A DNA stretch of 64,000 bases from Flavobacterium sp. KACC 22763 (GCF_028736155.1 NZ_CP117879.1:4464001-4528000), one strand, 5' to 3'. Counted from the first letter of the stretch, positions 26,703 through 36,220 are shown. A program made the numbers and translations. Notes: generated by a model from the sequence alone, not told the origin.

Positions 26703-28121
26703 TTACAAATCTATTTGTATCAGAAGCGTTATTGTTTTTTTAAGGATTAAATATTGGTAAGCTTCTAAATTGATTTCTGTGCCAATTGCTATTTGATTTC
26801 CAGTTAATGCATCTGTCCAATTGGTGTTGGCCAAAGCAGTTGGAGCAGTATATTTTACATTTTTATTTTTGATATTAGCAACAATTAAAACCTTATCGGT
26901 TGTGGTTTCCATGGTAAAAACACTCACATCATTACTGCTGTAACCAGTTAGTTTTCCTTTTCGAAGCGCTTCACTAGAATTTCTAAAGGCAATTATTTTT
27001 TGATATTCCAAAAGCATATCGTTATCTGCCGTAGACCAATCTATTGGCACATTGTCAAAATAATCAATGCGTTTGTTATAGCCAATTTCCTGACCATTGT
27101 AAATCATAGGAACAGATTTCATACTCGACGCAATTACAAAAGCGGCTAACGATCCTTTTTTTCCTCCAAAAAGTTCAAGTGGAGTTCCGTCAGAAAGATT
27201 CACGTCGTGATTTGTGGTGTAACGCACAATTCTTTTTGAAGCATCTAACTGCCCATATTCTTTAGAGCTTTCTGTTTGAAGATAGCTTGCAGGCTGAGCT
27301 TCTGAAAACACTTTTTCTAAAGCGCCGAAATAGGCAAAACCAAAAGTATAATCAAATCCTGCATCAAAATGATTAACTCTAGTGCCTTCTGCCATCAAAA
27401 TCATCCTTTGGTTCTTTATTTTACGGATTGCAGTAATCGCTTCTGACCAGAAATTCATCGGAACAAAATCGGCAGCATCACATCTAAAACCATCAATATT
27501 GGCATTGTAAACCCAATAGGACATGGCATCGATCATGGCTTTTTTCATTTCAGCATTGGTATAATTTAACTGCGCCACATCTTGCCAGTTTGTTCCCGGC
27601 GGAATGGTAATGTTTCCGCTAGCGTCTTTCTGGTACCAGTCTGGATGGGCTGTTATCCATTGATTATCCCAAGAAGTATGATTGGCTACCCAGTCTAAAA
27701 TCACCGCCATATTTTTGCTATGTGCTTCTGTAACCAAAGCTCGAAGATCTTCTAATGTTCCATAATCGGTATTAACGGCTTTGTAGTCTTTAATAGAATA
27801 CGGTGAACCTAGTTTTCCAGCCATTTTTACTTTTCCAACAGGATAAATCGGCATCAGATAAATGACATTTGCACCTAGTTTCTGTATATCTGCAAGTCGT
27901 TTCTGAACGCCTTTTAAGTTTCCTTCTGGACTGAAAGAGCGCACATTCACCTGATAAATTACGGCATCTTCGTTGGCTGCAACTTTATCAAATGTTGATC
28001 CATACTGCTGATATTCGTTTTCAGGCTTTGGCTCTGGTTTCGGATTTTCTTCAGAAGAACTGCACGATACAAAAGCTATTGAAAGCAGTAAAGCAAGAAA
28101 AATATTGGTGTTAGACTTCAT
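26703..28121 (-). CDS. GH13 alpha-amylase lipoprotein (SusG-like)
   Basis: A 472-residue alpha-amylase family enzyme for starch or maltooligosaccharides. Signal and lipobox end at Cys20 (IAFVSC), followed by SSSEEN, which fits surface export in Bacteroidota. All four GH13 regions are present: DWVANHTSWD (region I with His), nucleophile Asp215 in GFRCDAADF, acid/base Glu245 in ILMAEGT, and Asp306 in TTNHDV. It is shorter than classical SusG and has no inserted starch-binding module. It sits between susE and the GH97 gene; a strong hairpin separates it from susE. Confidence 0.92.
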   Translation of the reverse strand: MKSNTNIFLALLLSIAFVSCSSSEENPKPEPKPENEYQQYGSTFDKVAANEDAVIYQVNVRSFSPEGNLKGVQKRLADIQKLGANVIYLMPIYPVGKVKMAGKLGSPYSIKDYKAVNTDYGTLEDLRALVTEAHSKNMAVILDWVANHTSWDNQWITAHPDWYQKDASGNITIPPGTNWQDVAQLNYTNAEMKKAMIDAMSYWVYNANIDGFRCDAADFVPMNFWSEAITAIRKIKNQRMILMAEGTRVNHFDAGFDYTFGFAYFGALEKVFSEAQPASYLQTESSKEYGQLDASKRIVRYTTNHDVNLSDGTPLELFGGKKGSLAAFVIASSMKSVPMIYNGQEIGYNKRIDYFDNVPIDWSTADNDMLLEYQKIIAFRNSSEALRKGKLTGYSSNDVSVFTMETTTDKVLIVANIKNKNVKYTAPTALANTNWTDALTGNQIAIGTEINLEAYQYLILKKTITLLIQIDL

Positions 28122-28176
28122 GATTTTAAAATTAAAATTGATAGATTTTGAGCGGGCAGTTTTATTTTTTTTAGAT

Positions 28177-28205
28177 AACCTGCCTTTTGCTCAGAAAGGC
28201 AGGTT
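28177..28205. promoter_or_regulatory. Intercistronic hairpin between susE and the amylase gene
   Basis: A perfect 11-bp stem (28177-28187 with 28195-28205; core CCTGCC/GGCAGG) with a 7-base loop lies 40 bases after the susE stop in the direction of transcription. In the sense RNA it is not followed by a U-run, so mRNA processing or 3'-end protection of susCDE is more likely than termination. Confidence 0.65.
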
Positions 28206-28244
28206 TCACTCAAAACTAATCTAACAAGTATGAATGATGTTAGA

Positions 28245-29321
28245 TTATTTTTTAACTATGCTGCAAGTTGCTGTTGCAGGATAGCCATTTGTGTTTGGAT
28301 CTGTTTCTTCAATAGTGAACGTAACTTCATAAGTTCCAGCTTCAGTAATGGTATAAGAGCCTTGATCGTCACGATTGATGGTATTTGTTGTAGCATCTTT
28401 AGGTCCGTAATTAACGTCCCATTTGTTGTTCAATCTGAATTTCAATGCTCCAGGAACTAAGTCTGCTGTTACTTTCCATGTTTTAGTTTGATGATCATAA
28501 CTCATTGGCGTGCTATTGTCCCATCCTCCAGATTGAGCAGTTCCAACAATTCCCCATGCATAAGGAGTAGCAGACCATTTTAGCGTGTTCAAATTTACTT
28601 TAATTTGGTATGAACCTGCACTTGGAAGAAATAAATTATCATCATCCATTCTAACTAAATCTTCATTAGTAGCACCTGCACCATAAAATTCAGCCCATGT
28701 TCTGGCAGTATTTAATTTGAATGCTAATGCAGTACCTTCAGCAGTCATATATCCTTGATAGATTCCTTTTTCTATTGCTGTTAAAGCCGCAGCAGTTTCG
28801 ACTGCCCAACCTTGATAATCACCAGGCATAAAAATTTCGCCAAAAGCAACTGCTTTTTCGTAAGGAGTGACCGTTATCTCAATTGGATCTGAATAAATAT
28901 TTCTATCCATGGCAGCCACGACTCTTACTGCTAGTTTTCCGTCTACATTTGGTTGTAATCCTAGATCTGTTGCAATTTTATTCAAATCACGAACTGTAAA
29001 AGATTTACTCAAAACATCGTTTCCTGCTTCAAATGTTTTAGCAGTTAACCAAGCCTTACTACCAGAAGTATTTGCTGGAAGATCAAATTGAACTGTGTAT
29101 AAAACAGGTGCTTCAATCGGGAAAACAACAGCTGGCCAAGAAATAGTTGTTGCAGTATCGTCGGCTGTATCTTCTGTAAGCACAATTTTACTTGCAGAGG
29201 ATGTAATTGCAGAGGGAAAACTAACCGATTTTAAAACGGTTAATTCCGCATCAGATTCACAAGAAGTAGCTACGATTACTAATGCCAGTAATGCTGCTAA
29301 TTTATTTATATATTTTTTCAT
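28245..29321 (-). CDS. susE: SusE-like starch-binding outer membrane lipoprotein
   Basis: A 358-residue surface lipoprotein of the SusE/SusF group. The lipobox (VIVATSC, Cys20) is followed by ESDAEL, an acidic surface-export signal. An N-terminal Ig-like domain (about 35-150) precedes two SusE/F-type binding domains (about 155-250 and 255-350), recognisable by FGEIFMPGDYQGWAVE, AEFYGAGATNEDLVR and LKFRLNNKWDVNYGP. These bind starch without hydrolysing it. It follows susD by 14 bases and is part of the susCDE core. Confidence 0.88.
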   Translation of the reverse strand: MKKYINKLAALLALVIVATSCESDAELTVLKSVSFPSAITSSASKIVLTEDTADDTATTISWPAVVFPIEAPVLYTVQFDLPANTSGSKAWLTAKTFEAGNDVLSKSFTVRDLNKIATDLGLQPNVDGKLAVRVVAAMDRNIYSDPIEITVTPYEKAVAFGEIFMPGDYQGWAVETAAALTAIEKGIYQGYMTAEGTALAFKLNTARTWAEFYGAGATNEDLVRMDDDNLFLPSAGSYQIKVNLNTLKWSATPYAWGIVGTAQSGGWDNSTPMSYDHQTKTWKVTADLVPGALKFRLNNKWDVNYGPKDATTNTINRDDQGSYTITEAGTYEVTFTIEETDPNTNGYPATATCSIVKK

Positions 29322-29335
29322 AGTATTGAGCTGTT

Positions 29336-30829
29336 TTAGTAACCTGGATTTTGTTTTAGTCCTGGATTTGCATTTAAAGCTGAAGTTGGAATAGGGAATA
29401 TTTTTCTATATTCTTCTGAAGTGCCTTTGAATTCATTTGGCAACAAAAACTTATCAAAACGAATCATATCTTCTCTACGATGTCCTTCCCAGTTTAACTC
29501 ACGTCCTCTTTCATCAAAAATATCATCAAGAGTAGGGTTTGAAGCTAAAGCACCAAGACCAGCACGAGTTCTAATAGCATCAACCAAAGGTTTAGCGGCT
29601 CCAGAATTGCCTAGACGAACATTACATTCGGCTGTCATTAATATAACATCAGCATATCTATAAATTGGAAAATCATTTGAAGCTCCGCCACCATTCATTG
29701 AACCTGCAGGATAAAATTTAACATTTCTAACACCTTCTTGAGCGCCCGCTCCAGGATTATCTAATGAAGTGATGTCTAATGTATAATTTATGTTACCTGG
29801 TTGTGGCCCTAACAGGAATTGTTTTTTACGAATATCTTTATCGTCATACTTTAGGTAAAAATCTTTTGGAACAACAGATCCGTTCCAGCCACTGTAACCA
29901 AATAGAGCATTAGCATGTGGTCCAATCAAACTGCGTACTGTAAAAATATTACGACCTACAACATCTACAGTAGTATAAATAGATAAAATCGTTTCATCTT
30001 GAGGACTTGTATCTCCAAACAATTCGTAGTATTTATTTCCTAGCGGACTTGAAGCATCTGAAAGTGCAGGGTGCAATGAAAATCCTCCGCCATTTACAAC
30101 ATTACAAGCTGCTAGACATTCTTCCCATTTTGGAGTTCCAGTTAAAACACCTGCATTCAAGTATACTTTAGCAAGCAAAGTGTATCCAGCCCATTTGTTG
30201 AATCTTCCGTAAAATTCACCACCTTTAGTACCTGGCAGTAAATCAACATTGGCTTTTAATTCTGATACTACAAAATCAAATACGACCTGACGACTTGCTT
30301 GTGGAATTTTGTCAACAGTAATATTGTTATCTGTGTAAAAAGGAACACTTCCAAAATCATCAATTAATAAATAATAGAAAAAAGCTCTTAAAACTTTAGC
30401 TTCAGCAATTTTTGATGCATCCGCTTTAGAGTCTTCCAATTGTTGTATTGCAAGGTTGGCATTGAAAATTGATTTGTAAAGCCAGTTCCATGTATTTTTA
30501 ACTACTTCGTCTGTTGGCAACCATTGGTGTTTGAACAAAATTGCAAATTCAGTTGACCAGTCACCTGTATTTCTGTGAGGAATAACTTGATCATCAGCAC
30601 ACATGGAATTTAAGTCATACCAACCCATATCGGCACCAGCATAACCAACGCCATTCCAATTACCAGGAATTTGTGCATATACACTTGCTAAGGCTATGTC
30701 AGCTCCTTGAGGAGATCCATAAAAATCTTTCGCAGGGTATTGATCGTACACGTTTTCTTCAACATTGGTGCAACCTGTCAGAGCAAAGAAACAAATGCTT
30801 CCTGCTAAAAATATATTTTTTATTTTCAT
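29336..30829 (-). CDS. susD: SusD/RagB family nutrient-binding lipoprotein
   Basis: A 497-residue SusD-family protein that forms the lid of the SusC transporter on the cell surface. The lipobox is at Cys20 (FALTGC). TPR-like segments and the family C-terminus (YRKIFPIPTSALNANPGLKQ) are clear, as is RYADVILMTAECNVRLGN. Its start lies 8 bases after the susC stop. Given SusE and the amylases next to it, the ligand is probably starch or another alpha-glucan. Confidence 0.95.
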   Translation of the reverse strand: MKIKNIFLAGSICFFALTGCTNVEENVYDQYPAKDFYGSPQGADIALASVYAQIPGNWNGVGYAGADMGWYDLNSMCADDQVIPHRNTGDWSTEFAILFKHQWLPTDEVVKNTWNWLYKSIFNANLAIQQLEDSKADASKIAEAKVLRAFFYYLLIDDFGSVPFYTDNNITVDKIPQASRQVVFDFVVSELKANVDLLPGTKGGEFYGRFNKWAGYTLLAKVYLNAGVLTGTPKWEECLAACNVVNGGGFSLHPALSDASSPLGNKYYELFGDTSPQDETILSIYTTVDVVGRNIFTVRSLIGPHANALFGYSGWNGSVVPKDFYLKYDDKDIRKKQFLLGPQPGNINYTLDITSLDNPGAGAQEGVRNVKFYPAGSMNGGGASNDFPIYRYADVILMTAECNVRLGNSGAAKPLVDAIRTRAGLGALASNPTLDDIFDERGRELNWEGHRREDMIRFDKFLLPNEFKGTSEEYRKIFPIPTSALNANPGLKQNPGY

Positions 30830-30837
30830 TTCTTTTA

Positions 30838-33800
30838 CTATTTAAATTTAACGTTTACACCAAACGAAATGCTTCTGGTACGAGGATAAATTCCTCTGTC
30901 TCCTCCAAAATAATCATTAACGTCACCACTACCACTTAAGTTGATTTCAGGATCAATACCCGAATAGTTGGTGATAAGGAATAGGTTGTTTCCAGTAAGA
31001 GAAAGTCTAATTGACTCTATAAATCGATCTTTAAAGCTAAAATTGTATCCTGCAGTAACGTTTTCTAAACGAACAAAAGAACCATCTTCCAACCATAAAT
31101 TTGAAGAATATTGCGAGGTGTAAATGCCTAAATCAACAGCACTTTGTAAAACATTGCTTTTTCCGATGTTTTCCATATAACTTGAACGTTGATTTACAGT
31201 GTTATAAACTTTATTCCCTCCTGATCCTCTTAGTAATATAGAAGCGTCAAACTTTTTATATCTCAAAGTTGGATTGAAAGCAAAAGTATAAGTTGGTAAA
31301 GCAGAACCTTGCATTACACGATCCAGACTCATACTGCCTTGGTCAATAACGCCATCACCATTTTGGTCTACTACCGTTTCAGCGTTAGCAGCATCTTTAC
31401 CTTGGTGTTGTAAAATATTAAATGTACCAATTGGTTGTCCTTTTATCAAATAAGAATTCGGTGCACCCCAACTTACATAATCTGTATTTAATGCTACTCC
31501 ATTGATACTTCCGCTTAGGTTAAGAACCTCATTACTCATAAAGGAAACATTTCCTGCCAAAGTAAAAGTTGTATTTTCATTACGAATTACATCATACGCC
31601 AGAGCAACCTCAAGACCTTTGTTTCTTATACTACCAACGTTGGCTTTAATTTTGTCATGTGGGTAAGGAGGCTGAGGTACTGTATAGTCAAATAATAAAT
31701 TATCTGTTGTTGCAGTATACACATCAATTGTACCTCTCAATCGGCTGTCAATTAAACTAAAATCAAGACCAATATTAGTTTGTTTTTTGGTTTCCCATTT
31801 CAGATCTGGATTGCCATTTTGAGTGATGTTGTAATTTGGAATTTGAGAACCTCCAAAATAAGTTGTTCCAGAGGCACCAACCAAAGAAAGAGAACTTAGA
31901 GGTTTCAACCCTTGCTGATTTCCGGTAACGCCATAACCTACACGTAGTTTCAAATCATTAACAACAGATTGATTAGCCATAAATGATTCTTTTGCAATTT
32001 GCCAAGCGACCGAAGCAGATGGAAAATTACCCCATTTATTATTTTCTCCAAAGACAGAAGATCCATCACGTCTGATACTTGCTGTAACCAAATAACGGTC
32101 TAGTAAAGAGTAATTTACTCTTGCCAAAAAAGAAGCTAGAGTTCTATCTTCTTTAGAAGATTTAATATCACCAGGAAGAGCTTTACTAATGTCACCTAAT
32201 TGAAGGTTATTATAAGTTGCTAAATCATTAATAAAACCTCTTACTTGAGAGTAATTTTCTTGCTTGCTTTGGTACTGCCATTCGTATAAGGCCAAAGCAT
32301 TAATAGAGTGAACTCCAAATGTTTTTTTGTAATTCAAACTAATATCCATTAATTTTTCTTCTTGACGAGTATTATTGATATTTCCAAAACCTTTTTGGTT
32401 AATTGCGTTTGCATCAGTAGATTTTGCTGGATTATAAAAACCGATTGAATTATTTGCTTTTCTCCAGCTTCCAAACCAGCCAGCTTGTAAACCATCAACT
32501 ATATCCAAATCAGCTTTAAGACTTCCGAATAAATTATCATATTTTCCCTCATTAGTAATTTCTTGTTGAGCCGCATAAGGATTCAAATATTGAAATAGGT
32601 TAGGATCTGTATAATAAGTTGTTCCGTCTGATTCAAACACAGGATCAGTAGGACGCATTTGATAAGCCTGAGAAATTAAGTTTGAAACCTGATTAACTCT
32701 ACCAATACTTTGTACACTGCTGGCCGTATTACTAATTCCGTTAGTTAAACTATAAGTCAAAGTTAATTTGTCATCCAACGCTTTTTGAGTGGCTTGTAAT
32801 CTTGCAATGTATTTTTTATTGTTAGAGTTAATCACAACACCATCTTGCAAAATAGCACTTACAGATCCGTGGTTGCTAAATTTTTCACTGCCTCCACCAA
32901 ACGAAAGTGTATGCGTTTGCGTAAATCCTGTTTGTGTTAAAATTCCGTACCAATCTGTATTTGCGCCATGATTTGCAGAAGCAGGAACTCCAACACTTTG
33001 TGCTGCAGTCCACCATTGATCAGCATTTAGAAAATCTAATTTTTTTGGAATAAAATCGATAGAAGAAGAACCTACATATTCAAAAGTTGTTTTTCCTGTT
33101 TTATTCGTTTTAGTTCTTACGATAATTACTCCAGCAGCTCCTCTAGATCCATAAACGGCTGTAGCCGAGGCATCTTTCAAAATATCGATCGATTCAATTT
33201 CTGTTGGAGGAATCGAATTTAATAAATCTAAATTTCCCTGAATTCCATCTACCACAACCAAAGGATCGCTTCCGCCAATTAAAGAACTTACTCCACGAAT
33301 ACGTACACTTGGACCAGAACCAGGTTCGCTACCAATTTGGTTAATATTGACACCCGCCGCTTTTCCAGAAATTAATTGCAACGGATTTACAATTGCACCT
33401 TGATTCATCTCTTTAGCATTAATAGTAGAAACTGCACCCGTTACATCTTTTTTAGTAACCGATCCATAACCAACTAAAACTACCTCTTGCAGGTTAGTAG
33501 CATCTGGTTCCAATTGAATATTTAAAATGCCATTTCCAGCAGGAACTTTTTTAGTTTTATAACCCACAAAACTTACCGCAATAATAGAAGAACTGCTTTC
33601 AACAGTAAGTTTAAATTTACCGTCAAAATCGGTTACAACACTATTTTTTGTGCCTTCTTCGATGATAGAAGCTCCAGGAAGCGGAGCACCATTTTCGTCA
33701 GTAACAATTCCAGAAATAGTTTCCTTTTCGTCCTCAATATTTTGTGTTTTTAATTCTGGCTTTTTAAGGATAATTTGTGTGTCGCGAATTTTAAATTCTG

Positions 33801-34113
33801 TTGGAGTTCCTTTAAAAATTCTGTCCAAAACTACATATATCGATTGTTCTTTTACAGAAATAGAAACCGTTCGATCTAAGTCGACATCATTCATTTTGTA
33901 AATAAATCTGAAATCTGTTTTTTGTTCAATGGTCTCAATAACCTTTTCGATTGTTGAATTGTTCAATTCAAGAGTAACTTTAGTTTTTTGAGCATAAGTA
34001 CTTGCTTTGATATTAAACATGGCGACCAAAATAAGTAGAGTAGTTAATTTCAATTTTAGGTCATTTTGGAACAATGAGTATAGAAACCCATTATTCTTAG
34101 ATTTTTTTTTCAT
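30838..34113 (-). CDS. susC: SusC/RagA TonB-dependent transporter with STN domain
   Basis: A 1091-residue outer membrane transporter. After a signal sequence (ends near TYAQ, residue 42) there is an STN domain (about 46-114, LELNNSTIEKVIETIEQKTD), then a carboxypeptidase-regulatory-like domain (GIVTDENGAPLPGASI, about 133-210), the plug (GSVTKKDVTGAVSTI and VRIRGVSSL) and a TonB-dependent barrel to the C-terminal FGVNVKFK. The STN domain is the hallmark of SusC proteins that signal to a FecR anti-sigma factor, and such a gene lies immediately upstream. It heads the susCDE transcription unit. Confidence 0.95.
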   Translation of the reverse strand: MKKKSKNNGFLYSLFQNDLKLKLTTLLILVAMFNIKASTYAQKTKVTLELNNSTIEKVIETIEQKTDFRFIYKMNDVDLDRTVSISVKEQSIYVVLDRIFKGTPTEFKIRDTQIILKKPELKTQNIEDEKETISGIVTDENGAPLPGASIIEEGTKNSVVTDFDGKFKLTVESSSSIIAVSFVGYKTKKVPAGNGILNIQLEPDATNLQEVVLVGYGSVTKKDVTGAVSTINAKEMNQGAIVNPLQLISGKAAGVNINQIGSEPGSGPSVRIRGVSSLIGGSDPLVVVDGIQGNLDLLNSIPPTEIESIDILKDASATAVYGSRGAAGVIIVRTKTNKTGKTTFEYVGSSSIDFIPKKLDFLNADQWWTAAQSVGVPASANHGANTDWYGILTQTGFTQTHTLSFGGGSEKFSNHGSVSAILQDGVVINSNNKKYIARLQATQKALDDKLTLTYSLTNGISNTASSVQSIGRVNQVSNLISQAYQMRPTDPVFESDGTTYYTDPNLFQYLNPYAAQQEITNEGKYDNLFGSLKADLDIVDGLQAGWFGSWRKANNSIGFYNPAKSTDANAINQKGFGNINNTRQEEKLMDISLNYKKTFGVHSINALALYEWQYQSKQENYSQVRGFINDLATYNNLQLGDISKALPGDIKSSKEDRTLASFLARVNYSLLDRYLVTASIRRDGSSVFGENNKWGNFPSASVAWQIAKESFMANQSVVNDLKLRVGYGVTGNQQGLKPLSSLSLVGASGTTYFGGSQIPNYNITQNGNPDLKWETKKQTNIGLDFSLIDSRLRGTIDVYTATTDNLLFDYTVPQPPYPHDKIKANVGSIRNKGLEVALAYDVIRNENTTFTLAGNVSFMSNEVLNLSGSINGVALNTDYVSWGAPNSYLIKGQPIGTFNILQHQGKDAANAETVVDQNGDGVIDQGSMSLDRVMQGSALPTYTFAFNPTLRYKKFDASILLRGSGGNKVYNTVNQRSSYMENIGKSNVLQSAVDLGIYTSQYSSNLWLEDGSFVRLENVTAGYNFSFKDRFIESIRLSLTGNNLFLITNYSGIDPEINLSGSGDVNDYFGGDRGIYPRTRSISFGVNVKFK

Positions 34114-34161
34114 AATTTTGTTAATTGATTGTAGTTAATTCGTTATATTCAATCACTTAGT

Positions 34162-34194
34162 AAATCGGAAATTGTTCGCAGCTCTTTCCGATTT
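34162..34194. promoter_or_regulatory. Hairpin in the susC leader
   Basis: A perfect 10-bp inverted repeat (34162-34171 with 34185-34194, core AAATCGGAAA) lies between fecR and susC. A T-run follows it only on the plus strand, so on the sense (minus) RNA it is a leader structure rather than a terminator. No exact TAnnTTTG is visible upstream of susC; an ECF-type promoter would not need one. Confidence 0.5.
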
Positions 34195-34243
34195 TTTTAT
34201 TCCCGTAATGTTATCTCATCATATATTGTATTGGTTTTAGTGG

Positions 34244-35422
34244 TTATTTAATTAGTATTTGATTGTTTTTTATCGTGTAATTAATGCCATGAACATCATT
34301 AAAATAGCTCATCACATTCTCAATTGATTCTTCTTTAAAGCTGGCATTGAATTTCTCGTTAGCCAATTTTTCATTTTTATTAATGATCGTTACGTTGTAG
34401 CGTCTTTCCAGTTTGGTAATGATGTTTTTGAAAGTCATGTTTCTAAAAGTAAGTCCACCATCTATCCAAGAAGTATAGATTTCTGTAGCAACCTGTTTAG
34501 TAAAAATTGAAGCATTTTCTTTGTTGAAACTTCCTTTATAGCCCGGTTTTAAGATTGTATTTTTAGAAGCATCAAAATTTTCGTTAGAACGATACATTCC
34601 AACAGAGCCTTCAACGAGAACCACATCTGTCGCAGCATCTTCAGGATAGTTAGAAACGTTAAAATGCGTTCCTAAAACACGTATATTCAGTTCATCAGCA
34701 TTTACAATAAATGGATGTTTTTTGTCTTTTGCAACATCAAAAAAAGCTTCTCCGTCTAGATAAACTTGACGATTTTCTCCGGCAATAAATTTCACAGGAT
34801 ATTTTAAAGTGGTGCCAGAGTTTAAATGAACCATAGTTCCGTCAGATAATTGCAAACGGAATTTTTTGCCAAAAGGAATTTTAAGGGTGTTGTATGCTAG
34901 TTTATCAGAATCAGCTTGATTTTGGTAAACCAATTTATCTCCATCTTGATTTCCAACAACATTCCCTTTTTCATCATGGACCTGAACTTTTCCATTTTCA
35001 GAAATAATCTGAACACTTCCGTCTTCCATCTGTAAAACAATATCAGTGCTTTTAAAATCGAATGGGACTTCGGTACTTTTAGTAAAGAAACCTTGTTTGT
35101 AAGCAAAACCAACTCCCAAAAGAACCAAGACAGAAGCTGCAATAGAAATGTATTTTCTATAATTTGGTTTTCTAGGCTGTAATTCTATAACTGTTTCTTG
35201 CTCTTTTGCTGCAGATAATATATTGTCGAAAATAGAATCAGCTTTTTGCTCCTCCATTTTTGGCATTTCGCCCAATAGATTTTTTACTTCTTCTACTGTC
35301 GGAAAATCTTCAGTTAGATTATTATTGCGGCAATAGGCAATAACCTGTTCTGTTTCTTCGGCAGTACATTGATTTAAAATAAACTTCTCTAAAAGCGTTT
35401 TTATTTCAGAATTTGAATTCAT
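34244..35422 (-). CDS. FecR family anti-sigma factor
   Basis: A 392-residue inner membrane anti-sigma regulator. A cytosolic N-terminal part (MNSNSEIKTLLEKFILNQ, then IAYCRNNN) binds sigma, a single membrane segment lies near residue 87-103 (YISIAASVLVLLGVGFAY), and the periplasmic FecR domain (KLRLQ-type, here FGKKFRLQLSDGTMVHLN, YLDGEAFFDV, VLGTHFNVSNYPED) is followed by a C-terminal secretin/STN-like segment (TFKNIITKLERRYNV). The ATG at 35422 is preferred; an ATG at 35485 adds 21 unrelated residues. It sits between the ECF sigma gene and susC, but 735-800 bases of repeat-filled DNA separate it from the sigma gene. Confidence 0.92.
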   Translation of the reverse strand: MNSNSEIKTLLEKFILNQCTAEETEQVIAYCRNNNLTEDFPTVEEVKNLLGEMPKMEEQKADSIFDNILSAAKEQETVIELQPRKPNYRKYISIAASVLVLLGVGFAYKQGFFTKSTEVPFDFKSTDIVLQMEDGSVQIISENGKVQVHDEKGNVVGNQDGDKLVYQNQADSDKLAYNTLKIPFGKKFRLQLSDGTMVHLNSGTTLKYPVKFIAGENRQVYLDGEAFFDVAKDKKHPFIVNADELNIRVLGTHFNVSNYPEDAATDVVLVEGSVGMYRSNENFDASKNTILKPGYKGSFNKENASIFTKQVATEIYTSWIDGGLTFRNMTFKNIITKLERRYNVTIINKNEKLANEKFNASFKEESIENVMSYFNDVHGINYTIKNNQILIK

Positions 35423-35667
35423 TAAGAATGTTTTTAGGTTCTGTGTTTCTATAATACAGCTGAGATGCAATCGAGTACTACTCAAACGTTATAAATTTTT
35501 AAATTTTAACATTTTAAATTATTTAATGTATTGATTTTTAATAAAATGTAGAAGTTTGTTTTTTTGAAGAAATAATGATTAAATACATTTTGTCATCCTG
35601 AGTAACGAAGGATCACAGAAGAAAGCAACAAAAAAGTCCCTCAATCTGAATATAAAATTGATTTTTT

Positions 35668-35784
35668 GGGCGAGCCAGCATTAGAAAAAGGGACCAACAA
35701 TCTTTGTCTTTATGTGCCCCTTTTCCTAATGCTGTCGGGCTGTCCGCGCTACTTCGGTAGCTTGCTCCCATCCCTCTCGCGGGC
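35668..35784. ncRNA. Structured element with UUCG tetraloop (candidate RNA or repeat)
   Basis: A long imperfect stem pairs 35677-35692 with 35717-35733 (AGCATTAG and CTAATGCT ends). Next, CCGCG (35744-35748) pairs with CGCGG (35778-35782) and encloses a GCTAC-TTCG-GTAGC hairpin (35748-35761). It is much more GC-rich than its surroundings. No promoter is evident, so it may be a mobile structured repeat rather than an expressed RNA. Confidence 0.45.
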
Positions 35785-35913
35785 AAACAGGTTTATTCAC
35801 GATTCTATTTTTTTCGTTTTCATAATGAAAAATCAAAATAGAAGCAGACGAAAATTATCGATTTTGATTTTGGAGTTTGTGTGTCCTTGAGTTTTCTAAT
35901 TTTTTTTCAATTG

Positions 35914-36032
35914 CCTCCAGTTTTAGCTGGAGGTCAAAAAAAAGTCTCCAAATCTGGGCTTTAGCCAAAATACTTTATTCGGCTAAAGCCTCCAATCGTA
36001 CTTTCTTATAAACCTCCAGCTAAAGCTGGAGG
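35914..36032. repeat. Composite REP-like element, copy 2
   Basis: Same architecture as 13887-14003: outer hairpins CCTCCAGTTTTAGCTGGAGG (35914-35933) and, in inverted orientation, CCTCCAGCTAAAGCTGGAGG (36013-36032), flanking an inner inverted repeat GGCTTTAGCC (35957-35966) with GGCTAAAGCC (35981-35990). Both outer ends abut CAATTG, so the whole element is a large inverted repeat. Confidence 0.85.
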
Positions 36033-36050
36033 CAATTGATTTTTTTTCAA

Positions 36051-36156
36051 GCCACAGATTAACAGATTAAAAAGATTTCAATCTGTTTGGGAAAAAAACA
36101 ATCGTTTATTTTAGATAGAAAAAATACTGATCTGTGGAAATCCTTTAATCTGTGGC
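36051..36156. repeat. Inverted repeat, GCCACAGATT family
   Basis: Arms at 36051-36078 (starting GCCACAGATTAACAGATT) and 36138-36156 (ending TTTAATCTGTGGC) enclose about 60 bases of AT-rich DNA. It is similar in design to the GCCACGAATT repeat at 24378-24455. Confidence 0.7.
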
Positions 36157-36173
36157 AAAAAAGCAATCAAAAA

Positions 36174-36197
36174 AAAATCACTCCGAAGAGTGATTTT
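36174..36197 (-). terminator. Terminator of the ECF sigma gene
   Basis: A 10-bp stem (36174-36183 with 36188-36197; ATCACTC/GAGTGAT) with a CGAA loop is followed on the minus strand by a long T-run. It lies 24 bases beyond the sigma factor stop codon, so the sigma gene ends its own transcript before fecR. Confidence 0.85.
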
Positions 36198-36220
36198 AAG
36201 GGCAATATTTGTGGTTTTGG

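Larger units (their letters stand above)
35423..36220. other. Repeat-filled spacer between fecR and the ECF sigma gene
   Basis: This stretch of about 800 bases carries, from left to right, an AT-rich segment, a GTCATCCTGAGTAACGAAGG segment (35592-35611) of a repeat type common in Bacteroidota, a structured UUCG element (35668-35784), a composite REP-like element (35914-36032), a GCCACAGATT inverted repeat (36051-36156) and the sigma gene terminator (36174-36197). A 74-codon open frame at 35666-35890 crosses the hairpins and has no protein-like features. Confidence 0.75.

Noticed and set aside
35666..35890. 74-codon open frame in the sigma-fecR spacer
   Set aside because: It spans RNA-like hairpins and a low-complexity stretch; the translation resembles no family.
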